Below, one piece after another: positions 17,508-25,946 of a stretch of DNA of 64,000 nt. Source of the stretch: UBA1794 sp964439955 (lineage in GTDB: Bacteria; Bacteroidota; Bacteroidia; Bacteroidales; Bacteroidaceae); the NCBI GenBank assembly GCA_964439955.1, contig CAYTPX010000001.1, positions 111,151 to 175,150 on the forward strand, written 5' to 3'. The position numbers and the translations under genes are program-made. Below the pieces are notes generated by a model. It saw only the letters and a program-made list of their open reading frames with translations, made no database searches and was not told where the DNA came from. How positions within the stretch are numbered: position 1 is the stretch's first letter; each line of letters starts with the position of its first letter.

Positions 17508-18728
17508 ATGAAACTCAAAGAATTGCTCTATGCCGGATTTTTCCTGCTGGGCACGGCGGCATGCGCGGAAAAGAGCGTGGAGGTAACCGTTACGAACGAC
17601 TCCGATTCAGACCGCGACGGCGAGTTGGTGGAAATCTATAAGGAACATGTGCAAACCAAACTTCGCACTTATGGCGACTTGATAGTGCTGGATGAAAATG
17701 GCGCGCAAGTGCCCTACCAGCTAACCAACGACGGAACCATACTGTTCCCCGTAACTGTTAAGGCCGGGGGCGAGGCCATCTTCACAATCAAAGAAGGCAC
17801 ACCTGAAAAGATGGACACCATCTGCCACGGGGGCGTGTACCCCAAACGGCTGGACGACCTCTCTTTCGAGAACGACCGCATGGGTTGGCGCATTTACGGC
17901 CCCGGTTCACAGCAACGAGGCTATAAGCTCTACGGATACGACTTGTGGAGTAAACGGGTAGGCTACCCGGTTCTCGACAAATTCTATGACATGGACTACC
18001 AACTCAACGAGCAAAAAGCAGAATTGGGAAAGGAAGGCAAAAGGATGTCATGGGAGGAAGAGCAAAAGCTTTCCTACCACGTCGACCACGGGGAAGGCTG
18101 CGACTACTACAACGTAGGCCCTACGCTTGGAGCCGGCACGGCGGCGTTCATTTCCCCTACCACAGGCGAGATGATCTACCCGTGGTGTTACAAAACGTGC
18201 GAAATCTTGGACAACGGGCCACTGCGTTTCACGGCACGCCTCACGTACGACTTGGAAGTAAGCGACGTGAGAGTGCGGGAAACGAAGCTTCTCTGCTTGG
18301 ACAAAGGCTCGCAAATGGTGAAATGCACCGTATGGTACAGCAACATCTTTTCGCAACTCCCGTTGGCTGCCGGTGTAGTAATGCACAAAGGCTCTGACCA
18401 AGTAGACATCAATGACGCGGAAGGCTATGCGGCCTATGTAGAACCGGAAGACACCATCAACGGTACCAACTATTTGGCACTTGTTTTCCCCGAAATGATG
18501 GATGAGATCCGTGTACAGCCCCTCTCCGAAAGCGAAACCGAGGCTGCCAAAAGCGGAGCCACGGGCCACTTGTTGGGCGTAACTACCTATTCGCCGAACG
18601 ACAAGTTCACCTACTACTTCGGGGCAGGCTATAGCAAAAACGGATTTGAGTCGGCACAATCGTGGTTCGACTACGTGAAAAAATTCGCAGCCGACAAACG
18701 CAAGCCACTCAAAGTGCGCTTGAAATAA
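17508..18728 (+). CDS. DUF4861 family exported protein
   Basis: 406 residues with an N-terminal hydrophobic export signal; GTAAC at residues 15-19 could be a lipobox, making it a lipoprotein. The body matches the DUF4861 pattern, including IYGPGSQQRGYKLYGYDLW, KRVGYPVLDKFY, SYHVDHGEGCDYYNVGPTLG and a late YFGAGYSKNGF. In Bacteroidota these proteins occur next to kduD/kduI-type genes and lyases for pectin-like or other uronate glycans, and are thought to process unsaturated uronyl products. Here no lyase is present in the window. Co-transcribed with kduD and closed by a strong terminator. Confidence 0.8.
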   Translation: MKLKELLYAGFFLLGTAACAEKSVEVTVTNDSDSDRDGELVEIYKEHVQTKLRTYGDLIVLDENGAQVPYQLTNDGTILFPVTVKAGGEAIFTIKEGTPEKMDTICHGGVYPKRLDDLSFENDRMGWRIYGPGSQQRGYKLYGYDLWSKRVGYPVLDKFYDMDYQLNEQKAELGKEGKRMSWEEEQKLSYHVDHGEGCDYYNVGPTLGAGTAAFISPTTGEMIYPWCYKTCEILDNGPLRFTARLTYDLEVSDVRVRETKLLCLDKGSQMVKCTVWYSNIFSQLPLAAGVVMHKGSDQVDINDAEGYAAYVEPEDTINGTNYLALVFPEMMDEIRVQPLSESETEAAKSGATGHLLGVTTYSPNDKFTYYFGAGYSKNGFESAQSWFDYVKKFAADKRKPLKVRLK

Positions 18729-18771
18729 GGTAGAAAGAGAACCGGTTTGCGGCATCTCCTCCAATAGGACA

Positions 18772-18815
18772 AGCCCCCGGGAGCATTCATCTTGCTCCCG
18801 GGGGCTGTTGTTTTT
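18772..18815 (+). terminator. Terminator of the kduD-DUF4861 operon
   Basis: A perfect 14-bp stem (18772-18785 with 18793-18806), a seven-base loop, then TTTTT at 18811-18815. The rest of the 320-base gap to queG shows no gene or recognisable site. Confidence 0.85.
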
Positions 18816-19050
18816 CAGCAAGACGAGCATCCCATTATCCTATCCTGGCCGCACAGCCATCCCATTTTCCCATCGCATAGAGCCTAATTCTGCCGTACCG
18901 ATTAAACAATACGATACGCACCCTGAAAAAAACACCATCCCCTCCATGGCAGCAACGTTGCCCGGCACGGCCCGACCGTAGCGGAAAGCGAGAACAAGGC
19001 CGAGCCTGCCCGGCGGCCACCCGCAGGCGAAGATGTTCCCCTGCACAGGG

Positions 19051-20061
19051 CTACCGGTCCTGCCCCGGAGGGGGAACGCCCGCGCCGCAGCCCTCCTCCG
19101 GAAAGGCGGCACGCAGGTTGCGCATCAAGGCGGCGTAGCCCGCACGCCGCACTGCCGAACGGCGGAAAAGATGCCGGAAACCGGCAGGCGTAAGCCGCCT
19201 CCAAGCGGACAAATCCATGCGTGCCAGTTCCTCGGGCAGGGCAAACTCCCCGACCGTGGTGGGCAGGGCATGACGGTTGTGGGGACAGGCCTTCAGGCAC
19301 TCGTCGCAACCATAGATGCGCCCGCCCATTGCCCTTTGCGCCGCGGCAGGCAACTCCCCGCCGCGGTTCTCGATGGTCTGGTACGAAAGGCACAGGCGGG
19401 CGTCGAGCCAAGCCGGAGCACCGGAACCCGTCTCCTCCCCGCCCATACGCAGCGCCCCCGCCGGGCACGCCTCGACGCAGCGGCGGCAAGAACCGCAAGC
19501 CGGGGCTACGGGCGAGCCGGGCGGCAAGGCTATGTCGAGCAACACCTCGCCCAAGAAATGGTAAGCACCGCGCCCGGGCACGACGAGCTGCGTGTTCCGG
19601 CCAATCCACCCGATGCCCGAGCGCGCGGCCCAATATTTCTCGAACAAAGGAGCCGTATCCACACACACGCGCCCTGCCACGGGACGCGGCGCGCACTGCG
19701 CACGTACAAAGCCGAGCAGGGCATGGAGGCGGCAGCGCATGACCTCGTGGTAGTCCTCCCCGTAGGCATAACAGGCTATCTGCGGCACGCCCGGCGGCAG
19801 GGTGCGCGCCGGGGCGTAGGGCAAGGCAAGGCAGAGCATCGACTTTGCGCCTTCCAGGAGCATCGAGGGACGGCGGCGCACGTCGGCATAGCGCCGCATA
19901 TAGTCCATCCCGGCACATGCGCCGCGCGAAACCCACTCCCCATAGCGGTGCAACACCGCCGCCTCCGGCTCGGCCACCGAGGCCACGCCGCACGCGGCGA
20001 AGCCGAGGCGGCGTGCTTCGGCTTCTATCTTCTGCTTCAAGAGCATGGGGAAGTCATCCAT
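19051..20061 (-). CDS. queG: Epoxyqueuosine reductase
   Basis: Final step of queuosine synthesis: reduces epoxyqueuosine in tRNA using cobalamin and two [4Fe-4S] clusters. The 336-residue protein shows the QueG GFAACGV N-terminus, CVDTAPLFEKYWA with the catalytic Asp, GWIGRNTQLV, and ferredoxin-like cysteine sets CGSCRRCVEACP and CDECLKACPHN plus CLSYQTIENRG. It lacks the C-terminal HEAT repeats of some homologues. The start at 20061 (MDDFPMLL) is preferred over a Met 33 bases upstream. It lies 60 bases after the deacetylase gene in the same direction; queD and queE are 17 kb away. Confidence 0.93.
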   Translation of the reverse strand: MDDFPMLLKQKIEAEARRLGFAACGVASVAEPEAAVLHRYGEWVSRGACAGMDYMRRYADVRRRPSMLLEGAKSMLCLALPYAPARTLPPGVPQIACYAYGEDYHEVMRCRLHALLGFVRAQCAPRPVAGRVCVDTAPLFEKYWAARSGIGWIGRNTQLVVPGRGAYHFLGEVLLDIALPPGSPVAPACGSCRRCVEACPAGALRMGGEETGSGAPAWLDARLCLSYQTIENRGGELPAAAQRAMGGRIYGCDECLKACPHNRHALPTTVGEFALPEELARMDLSAWRRLTPAGFRHLFRRSAVRRAGYAALMRNLRAAFPEEGCGAGVPPPGQDR

Positions 20062-20121
20062 TGGCTTGCCGGTTTTTCCTGTCCCATGCGGCACTTCCCG
20101 AAAAAAGCGCCCGCACTTTCC

Positions 20122-20808
20122 TCACTTTCCACCGCCGTTTTCCCGTATCCCCCCGTCCGCTTCCCCGCAACGGGGCTGCGCAGCAACGGGGGACAGGCCG
20201 TCGAACGTGCGGAAGGCATAGCCCTCGCCCAGCAACCACTCGATGGAGCGGGGCAAGGCATAGCGCAGTTTGTCTTCCGACTTGAGGGAGTCGTGGAACG
20301 TAATGATGGAGCCGTTGCGGGCGTACCGCTTGACTATGCCGAAAACCTGCGGCCCGTCGAGCCGCTTGCTATAGTCGCGCGTGACCAGATCCCACATGAC
20401 AATATGGAAATGCCGCTTCACGTAGGCATACTGCGCAGGGCTCATGAAGCCATGCGGTGGGCGGAAGAGCGGGGTATGGAGCAGGTCGTCGGCTTTCCGC
20501 ACGTTCTCGGCATAAGGGCGTATGCCCATTTGGAAGCCGCGCACATGGTTGAACGTATGGTTTCCCAACAGATGCCCGCGCCCACGCACGGCTTCCAGCT
20601 CGGCGGAATGCTTGCGTGCGTTGTCGCCCACCATGAAGAACGTGGCGCGGATGCCGTAGCTGTCCAACAAGTCCAGCACCCAAGGTGTGACACGAGGGAT
20701 GGGCCCGTCGTCGAAGGTCAGGTAAATTTCCTTCTTCGACGGGTTCATCCTCCATATAGCCTCCGGGTACAACGCCCGGAACAGGGCAGGCGGTTGCTCA
20801 ATTAGCAT
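20122..20808 (-). CDS. Polysaccharide deacetylase (NodB domain)
   Basis: 228-residue carbohydrate esterase family 4 type protein. Catalytic motifs are intact: TFDDGP (metal and base Asp), GNHTFNH (HxxxH metal ligands), RPPHGF and WDLVTRD, plus a late ITFHDS. No signal peptide is evident, so it may act on a lipid- or membrane-linked glycan at the inner face, or be exported otherwise. The start at 20808 overlaps the stop of the GT117 gene by 11 bases, indicating coupling; it may process the glycan transferred by that protein. The C-terminal 20 residues are Gly/Arg-rich and non-conserved. Confidence 0.88.
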   Translation of the reverse strand: MLIEQPPALFRALYPEAIWRMNPSKKEIYLTFDDGPIPRVTPWVLDLLDSYGIRATFFMVGDNARKHSAELEAVRGRGHLLGNHTFNHVRGFQMGIRPYAENVRKADDLLHTPLFRPPHGFMSPAQYAYVKRHFHIVMWDLVTRDYSKRLDGPQVFGIVKRYARNGSIITFHDSLKSEDKLRYALPRSIEWLLGEGYAFRTFDGLSPVAAQPRCGEADGGIRENGGGK

Positions 20809-23800
20809 AGGCGGTCTCTGCTGCAAGCACACCCCTCTGCTGCATCAGCACGTTGATTTCCTCGAAATCCTTGGCGGCTTCCTCGATTCCCGGGTGCTGG
20901 TAACGGTCCATCAGTTCGAGCAACCGGTACATGATCTGGGCATGTATCATGCACTCACGGGTGGAAACTTTCAACTTCTTGTTGGAAAGCCCGAGGTACC
21001 AATGGGCGTATTGCGAACTTTTCTTCAACAATGCATCGACAATGAGGGCGCCCTTCTCCTTGTCACCGATGCGGTAGTAAAGTTCGGCCATCGTCCCGGC
21101 CGCGTTGCTGGCATAGTCGAGGGGGACAGTCTCGGGGGGCAGGACTTCCAGGCTGTAGTCGAGCACGTCGCGCGCACGAGCCGTGTCGCCTTCTTGCAGC
21201 AACGCGGAGGCCGTGCCTATCATCAACAAGCGGTGCGCGTTGCACATGCGCAGGATATTCTCGTCGAGGTAGACATCGGGGTCTGCCACATTTCCGAACT
21301 TGAACTTCGTCATGATGTTCTCATACATGCGGCCCGTGTCCACCTCCTTGCCCGTTTCGCGGCGGTTGAAGGGCGTAAAACGGTAAGTGAGCCCCTCTTG
21401 GATAAAGTAATCCGGGAAGCAAAGCTGCGAACTCGTGCCTACGGTCATGGCCATATACAAGGGCCTTTCCCAATTACACGAGGCCACCATGTCGAGCATC
21501 ATGAGGTCGGCTTTCGTAAGAAGCCCCTTGCCGCGGACTGAAAGGGTCATGCGCGCGGGTATGGAGTCAGCCGGGATGAGCATCCCGCTGCGGCGCACGG
21601 CAGCCGTATCGATGTTCAGATAGAAACTGTCGGTGGGGAAAATCACTTCCTCCCCATAGTTCGATACCAAGAAATCGCGCAGCCTCGGGTCGGGATTCAC
21701 GATCCAATGCTTCATGATCGTCTTCAGTTCATAAGGCTCCTTGCCGAAGAGTTTCTCGGCAAGTGCAGGGTCTTCGGCACGGACACCCTCAATCAGCACC
21801 TTCCCGTCAGGCACGACGCGCGCCAAAGTATTGACGCCTTCGGCGTAATTGATGCGCTCCCAAGAAATCGGCACTGCGGGCGACTCATAGGAGGGGCGCT
21901 TCATCTGGTCGATATACCAGTCGGTCTGGAGGTACGAGAGGTTGCATACTTTCATGTCGGTACGTATGCCTTCCGTTTCCTGGCAATACCAAAGCGGGAA
22001 CGTATCGTTATCCCCGTTCGTGAAGATAATGGGATTCCCTTCTTCCTGGCAGCTGTATAGGTAATTCTGCCCGAAGTCGCGGCAGACATAGCGGCCGCTC
22101 CGGTCGTGGTCGTCCCACGTTTGCGACGCCATCTGCACCGGCACGCACAGGCAGGCCACGGTGGCCACGGCAGCCGAAAGGAGTTCTTTCTTCGTCCGTT
22201 TGCGCAGGAACTCGTAGATCGCCGCCACTCCCATGCCAATCCAGATGGTAAACGCATAGAAGGAGCCGGCATATGCGTAATCGCGCTCGCGCGGTTGCAA
22301 CGGGGTCTGGTTCAGATAGATTACAATCGCTATGCCGGTCATGAAAAAGAGGAAGAAAACGATCCAAAAGCCCTGTATCCCTTTCTCTTTTCGGTAAGCC
22401 TGGAAGAGCAGGCCGATGATGCCAAGGGCAAGCGGCAAGCAGTAAAAGACGTTCCGACCCTTGTTGTTTTTCAGTTCGTCAGGCAATGTGCTCTGGTCGC
22501 CTACCAACAAATTGTCGATGAAGCTTATCCCTGTAATCCAATTGCCATGTTCTGGCTCACCAGAACCTTGGATGTCGTTCTGCCGCCCCGCAAAGTTCCA
22601 CATAAAGTAGCGCCAATACATGAAATTCAGCTGGTACGACAGGAAAAAGCGGATGTTCTCCAGCTGGGTAGGTATTTGCAGTTGGACGATTTCGCCGCAT
22701 TGGTCGTAGGAAACCGTCCGTCCTTTGAAGTTCACCCAGTTCTTATAGGCCGAAACGTGGCGTGCGTCGCTGCTGTACATGCGGGGGAAAACCAAGTTCT
22801 GCGCGTACTCGTAGTCCATCGCGCCAGAGATTTGCACGTAGCGGTCAGGGTCTCCCGGTTTTTTCTTCTCCTCCCTAACGTACGTCGGGTCGCCGTAGAC
22901 GATACGCGGCCTACACTTGTTTCCCTCAACGTCCAGCTTCGGGCGGGAAGCGAATGTAGGCCCGTAGAACAACGGGCGCGAGCCATACTGCTCACGGTTG
23001 AGGTAGGTCCCGAGGGTAAATATGTCTTCCGGGGAGTTTTGGTCCATGGGAGGGTTGGCTGAGGAACGTATGACGGTGACAGCATACGAGGAGTAACCGA
23101 TCACGACCATCGTCATGCAGAGCATCGTCGTATTGAGCAACCGGACAGAGGGCTTGTGCTTTTCGCCAACCGACTTGCCCAAGAGGTAATAACCCAAAGC
23201 CCCCAGCACGATAGCGCCGATGACCACGGAGGAAACGCCGTGCCCGTAGAACGGGATGCCCATCAAGGCCACGGAAACCAGCAACGCATATTTCATCCGC
23301 TTCACGTCTTTTCCCGAATAGCTCTCGTAGACGCCCCAAATGAGGCTGGCAATGAGCAAAAAGATATAGATGATAAGCCCCGTGTTGAAAGGGAATCCCA
23401 AGACATTGACGAAGAAAAGCTCAAACCAGCCGCCGACTTTCACCAAGCCGGGCACCATCCCGTACAGGACGACGGCCACCAACACGAAAGAAGCGGCCAG
23501 AGCCAGCAGGCTGCCCTTGGCGGTCACCTTGGAATTGGGCTGCTTCTTGAAATAATAAACCAAGACGATGGCGGGGATGCACAAGAGGTTGAGCAGGTGG
23601 ACGCCTATGGAGAGGCCCACGAGGTAGGCGATAAGCACCAGCCAGCGGTCGCTATGGGGCTGGTCGGCCACGTCTTCCCACTTCAGGATGAGCCAGAACA
23701 CGACCGCAGTGAAGAGGGAAGAGGAAGCATACACTTCGCCTTCCACCGCGCTGAACCAGAACGTGTCGCTAAAAGTGTAGGCCAAAGCGCCCACCATGCC

Positions 23801-24169
23801 GCTGCCCATGATGGCAACCTGCTTGCCCGTGGTCATCTCCTCTTCGCGGTCGATGAGCAACTTCTTGGTCAAATGCGTAATGCTCCAGAACAGGAACAAG
23901 ATACAGAACGCGCTCATCAAAGCGGACATGAGGTTTACCATGCGGGCCACCTGCGTGGGGTCGGAAGCAAACTGCGAGAACACGTTGGCAATCACCATGA
24001 AAAGCGGGGCACCGGGCGGATGGCCGACTTCCAACTTGTAGGCCGTCGTTATAAACTCGGAGCAATCCCAGAAACTTGCCGTAGGCTCGATGGTCATGCA
24101 ATAGACCACCGCGGCGATTAAAAATGCAGCCCAACCACACAGGTTGTCTACCAGTCTGTAGTGTCTCAT
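20798..24169 (-). CDS. DUF2723 / GT117 family membrane glycosyltransferase
   Basis: 1123-residue polytopic protein with about 10-12 membrane helices in the first 530 residues, then a large periplasmic region with C-terminal helical TPR-like repeats. The N-terminus holds the family motif TIEPTASFWDCSEFI, followed by LEVGHPPGAPLF, where the GT-C catalytic acidic residue resides. DUF2723 proteins are related to TMEM260 and are classed as GT117; in Bacteroidota a role in protein O-glycosylation is likely. The start at 24169 (MRHYRLVDN) is chosen because the in-frame sequence upstream is a GC-rich non-conserved run through a promoter. First gene of an operon with the deacetylase and queG. Confidence 0.88.
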   Translation of the reverse strand: MRHYRLVDNLCGWAAFLIAAVVYCMTIEPTASFWDCSEFITTAYKLEVGHPPGAPLFMVIANVFSQFASDPTQVARMVNLMSALMSAFCILFLFWSITHLTKKLLIDREEEMTTGKQVAIMGSGMVGALAYTFSDTFWFSAVEGEVYASSSLFTAVVFWLILKWEDVADQPHSDRWLVLIAYLVGLSIGVHLLNLLCIPAIVLVYYFKKQPNSKVTAKGSLLALAASFVLVAVVLYGMVPGLVKVGGWFELFFVNVLGFPFNTGLIIYIFLLIASLIWGVYESYSGKDVKRMKYALLVSVALMGIPFYGHGVSSVVIGAIVLGALGYYLLGKSVGEKHKPSVRLLNTTMLCMTMVVIGYSSYAVTVIRSSANPPMDQNSPEDIFTLGTYLNREQYGSRPLFYGPTFASRPKLDVEGNKCRPRIVYGDPTYVREEKKKPGDPDRYVQISGAMDYEYAQNLVFPRMYSSDARHVSAYKNWVNFKGRTVSYDQCGEIVQLQIPTQLENIRFFLSYQLNFMYWRYFMWNFAGRQNDIQGSGEPEHGNWITGISFIDNLLVGDQSTLPDELKNNKGRNVFYCLPLALGIIGLLFQAYRKEKGIQGFWIVFFLFFMTGIAIVIYLNQTPLQPRERDYAYAGSFYAFTIWIGMGVAAIYEFLRKRTKKELLSAAVATVACLCVPVQMASQTWDDHDRSGRYVCRDFGQNYLYSCQEEGNPIIFTNGDNDTFPLWYCQETEGIRTDMKVCNLSYLQTDWYIDQMKRPSYESPAVPISWERINYAEGVNTLARVVPDGKVLIEGVRAEDPALAEKLFGKEPYELKTIMKHWIVNPDPRLRDFLVSNYGEEVIFPTDSFYLNIDTAAVRRSGMLIPADSIPARMTLSVRGKGLLTKADLMMLDMVASCNWERPLYMAMTVGTSSQLCFPDYFIQEGLTYRFTPFNRRETGKEVDTGRMYENIMTKFKFGNVADPDVYLDENILRMCNAHRLLMIGTASALLQEGDTARARDVLDYSLEVLPPETVPLDYASNAAGTMAELYYRIGDKEKGALIVDALLKKSSQYAHWYLGLSNKKLKVSTRECMIHAQIMYRLLELMDRYQHPGIEEAAKDFEEINVLMQQRGVLAAETAYAN

Positions 24170-24215
24170 GCTACGCTTGCTATTCAGAATTATGGACTTG
24201 TTTGTTATTAGGGCG

Positions 24216-24223
24216 CAAATATA
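24216..24223 (-). promoter_or_regulatory. -7 box of the GT117 operon
   Basis: Minus-strand TATATTTG, 46 bases upstream of the start. Confidence 0.55.
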
Positions 24224-24369
24224 AGACTTATTTCCCGTCCGCTTTTTTGCCAAGCCGTTAAAGGTATCTAAAGCCTTCCCGGCGGGCTGCAGGCGGGCGC
24301 GCAGGCACTTTTTGCGGGAAGGCGCGGCGCTTTCCACCCGGACAGGCAGGGCTTTTGCCCAAAAGGCCG

Positions 24370-24377
24370 TACCTTTG
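24370..24377 (+). promoter_or_regulatory. -7 box of the THUMP-like methyltransferase promoter
   Basis: TACCTTTG lies only eight bases before the ATG at 24386, which predicts a leaderless or nearly leaderless mRNA. Confidence 0.5.
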
Positions 24378-24385
24378 CCACCGAT

Positions 24386-25705
24386 ATGGACTTCGATCCC
24401 CCCCTGCCCCCACCCCCGCCCGAAGGCTTCAGCGAGGCCACGTGGCAATTCATCTTGGCCCGCCGCACGCCGGAGGCCGACGTCGCACGCCTCCTCCTCT
24501 CCGCCCGCAGCTACCCGGAGGTGGACATGCAACAAGCCGCCGGGCAGATTGCCGGCTGGCAAGCCGCGCGCCGCAAGCTCCCCACCTGGGCAACCACCGG
24601 GGGGCTGCTCTACCCGCCCCGCCTCGCCTTGGAGCAATGCTCGGGCGAAGAGGCCGCGCGCTACAAAGCCGCCTTGGCCCGCCGCCTCATGGAGGAAGCC
24701 CGCGGCAAGGGCACGGCAACGGGCACGGACGGGGGCGGCACGCACCTCGTGGACCTCACCGGCGGTTTCGGCGTGGACTTCTCCTACATGGCCCGCGAGG
24801 CCAGCCGCGCCACCTACGTGGAACGGCAGGAAACCCTCTGCCGCTGCGCCCGCCACAACTTCCCCCTCCTCGGGCTGGGGGAGGACGTACAGGTGGTATG
24901 CGCCCAAGCCGAAGACTACCTCGAGACGATGCCCGGCACGGCCGACCTCGCCTACCTCGACCCCGCCCGGCGCGACGCGGCGGGCGGCCGCGTAAGCGCC
25001 CTGCACGACTGTACGCCCGACTGCACCGGGCTGCTGCCCCTGCTGCGGCGGAAAGCCCGCCGATGCCTGCTGAAGCTCGCGCCGATGCTCGACCTAAGCG
25101 AGGCGCTGCGCGCCTTCGGGGGCATGGTGCAGGAGGCGCACGTTGTCTCAGTGGGCGGGGAATGCAAGGAACTGCTGCTCGTGCTCTGCACCCAGCCAGC
25201 CCCGGACGGGGAACTGCCCGGGGCAGACGACACCCCCCTCACGGCCATCGACCTGCGCGGCGGCGCACAGTCCTCCGTCTTCCGCTTCACCCGCCGCGAG
25301 GAACAGGCATCGCCATGCATCTATGCCCTGCCCCGGCCCGGCACCGACGCCTACCTCTACGAGCCGGGCAACGCCCTGCTCAAGGCCGGCGCCCTGCGCC
25401 TGCCCGCCGCACGCTGGGGACTGCGGAAAATCAGCCCCGGCAGCCATCTCTACACAAGCCCCACGCGGATCGGGGACTTCCCGGGACGCTGCTTCCGCCT
25501 CGAGGACTGGGGCGGAATGGGCAAGGCCGAACTCAAGCGCCTGCTCGCCGGGGCGACGAAAGGAAACCTCACGGTGCGCGGATTCCCCGCCACCGTGGCC
25601 GAACTGCGCCGCAAACTGCACCTCAAAGAAGGGGGCGACCTCTACTTCTTCGCCGCCACAGCCCCCGACGGCAACCGCATCCTCCTGCGCTGCCGCAAGC
25701 CGTAG
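24386..25705 (+). CDS. Class I SAM-dependent methyltransferase with THUMP-like domain
   Basis: 439 residues. A helical N-terminal part is followed by a Rossmann methyltransferase core with SAM motif LVDLTGGFGVDFSYMA (about 125-140) and YLDPARRD (motif IV, about 190). A ferredoxin-like/THUMP-like C-terminal region (about 290-435) ends LYFFAATAPDGNRILLRC. This architecture is the PG_1098-like family of Bacteroidota; an RNA substrate is probable but not proven. A proline run (PPLPPPPPEG) near the N-terminus is unusual. It stands alone with its own promoter, divergent from the GT117 operon. Confidence 0.85.
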   Translation: MDFDPPLPPPPPEGFSEATWQFILARRTPEADVARLLLSARSYPEVDMQQAAGQIAGWQAARRKLPTWATTGGLLYPPRLALEQCSGEEAARYKAALARRLMEEARGKGTATGTDGGGTHLVDLTGGFGVDFSYMAREASRATYVERQETLCRCARHNFPLLGLGEDVQVVCAQAEDYLETMPGTADLAYLDPARRDAAGGRVSALHDCTPDCTGLLPLLRRKARRCLLKLAPMLDLSEALRAFGGMVQEAHVVSVGGECKELLLVLCTQPAPDGELPGADDTPLTAIDLRGGAQSSVFRFTRREEQASPCIYALPRPGTDAYLYEPGNALLKAGALRLPAARWGLRKISPGSHLYTSPTRIGDFPGRCFRLEDWGGMGKAELKRLLAGATKGNLTVRGFPATVAELRRKLHLKEGGDLYFFAATAPDGNRILLRCRKP

Positions 25706-25711
25706 GCCGCG

Positions 25712-25800
25712 GAAAGGCACGGCACTTCCCACGGGAAGCCTTGGTGCTTTTCCCGGAAAGTCCCGCCGCTCCTGCCCAAAAGTCCTCGGGGACGCCAAGG
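25712..25800. repeat. Copy of the dispersed intergenic hairpin repeat
   Basis: GGCACTTCC..GGGAAGCC and CTTTTCCCGGAAAG half-palindromes fill most of the 240-base gap before the PI-PLC gene. Confidence 0.4.
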
Positions 25801-25895
25801 CAAGGCCACGCGCAGGCAAAGGGCAGGCTGCCGCCAACCGAGAAACACAAAAAGAGGAAAAAACAAGAAATATTGCGTTTCTTGGGCAAAACTCA

Positions 25896-25903
25896 TATCT
25901 TTG
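25896..25903 (+). promoter_or_regulatory. -7 box of the PI-PLC gene promoter
   Basis: TATCTTTG, with an upstream TTG (25873) at a distance compatible with the -33 element, 43 bases before the start codon. Confidence 0.6.
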
Positions 25904-25946
25904 CGAGAAGGAAGAACCATTTAAAAGCAAAAAAATGTACCGAATT

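Noticed and set aside
24170..25006. In-frame 279-codon N-terminal extension of the GT117 protein
   Set aside because: It runs antisense through the methyltransferase and across the GT117 promoter; the conserved N-terminus starts at 24169.
25143..25946. 264-codon extension upstream of the PI-PLC signal peptide
   Set aside because: Overlaps the methyltransferase in another frame and crosses a terminator-like repeat and a promoter.
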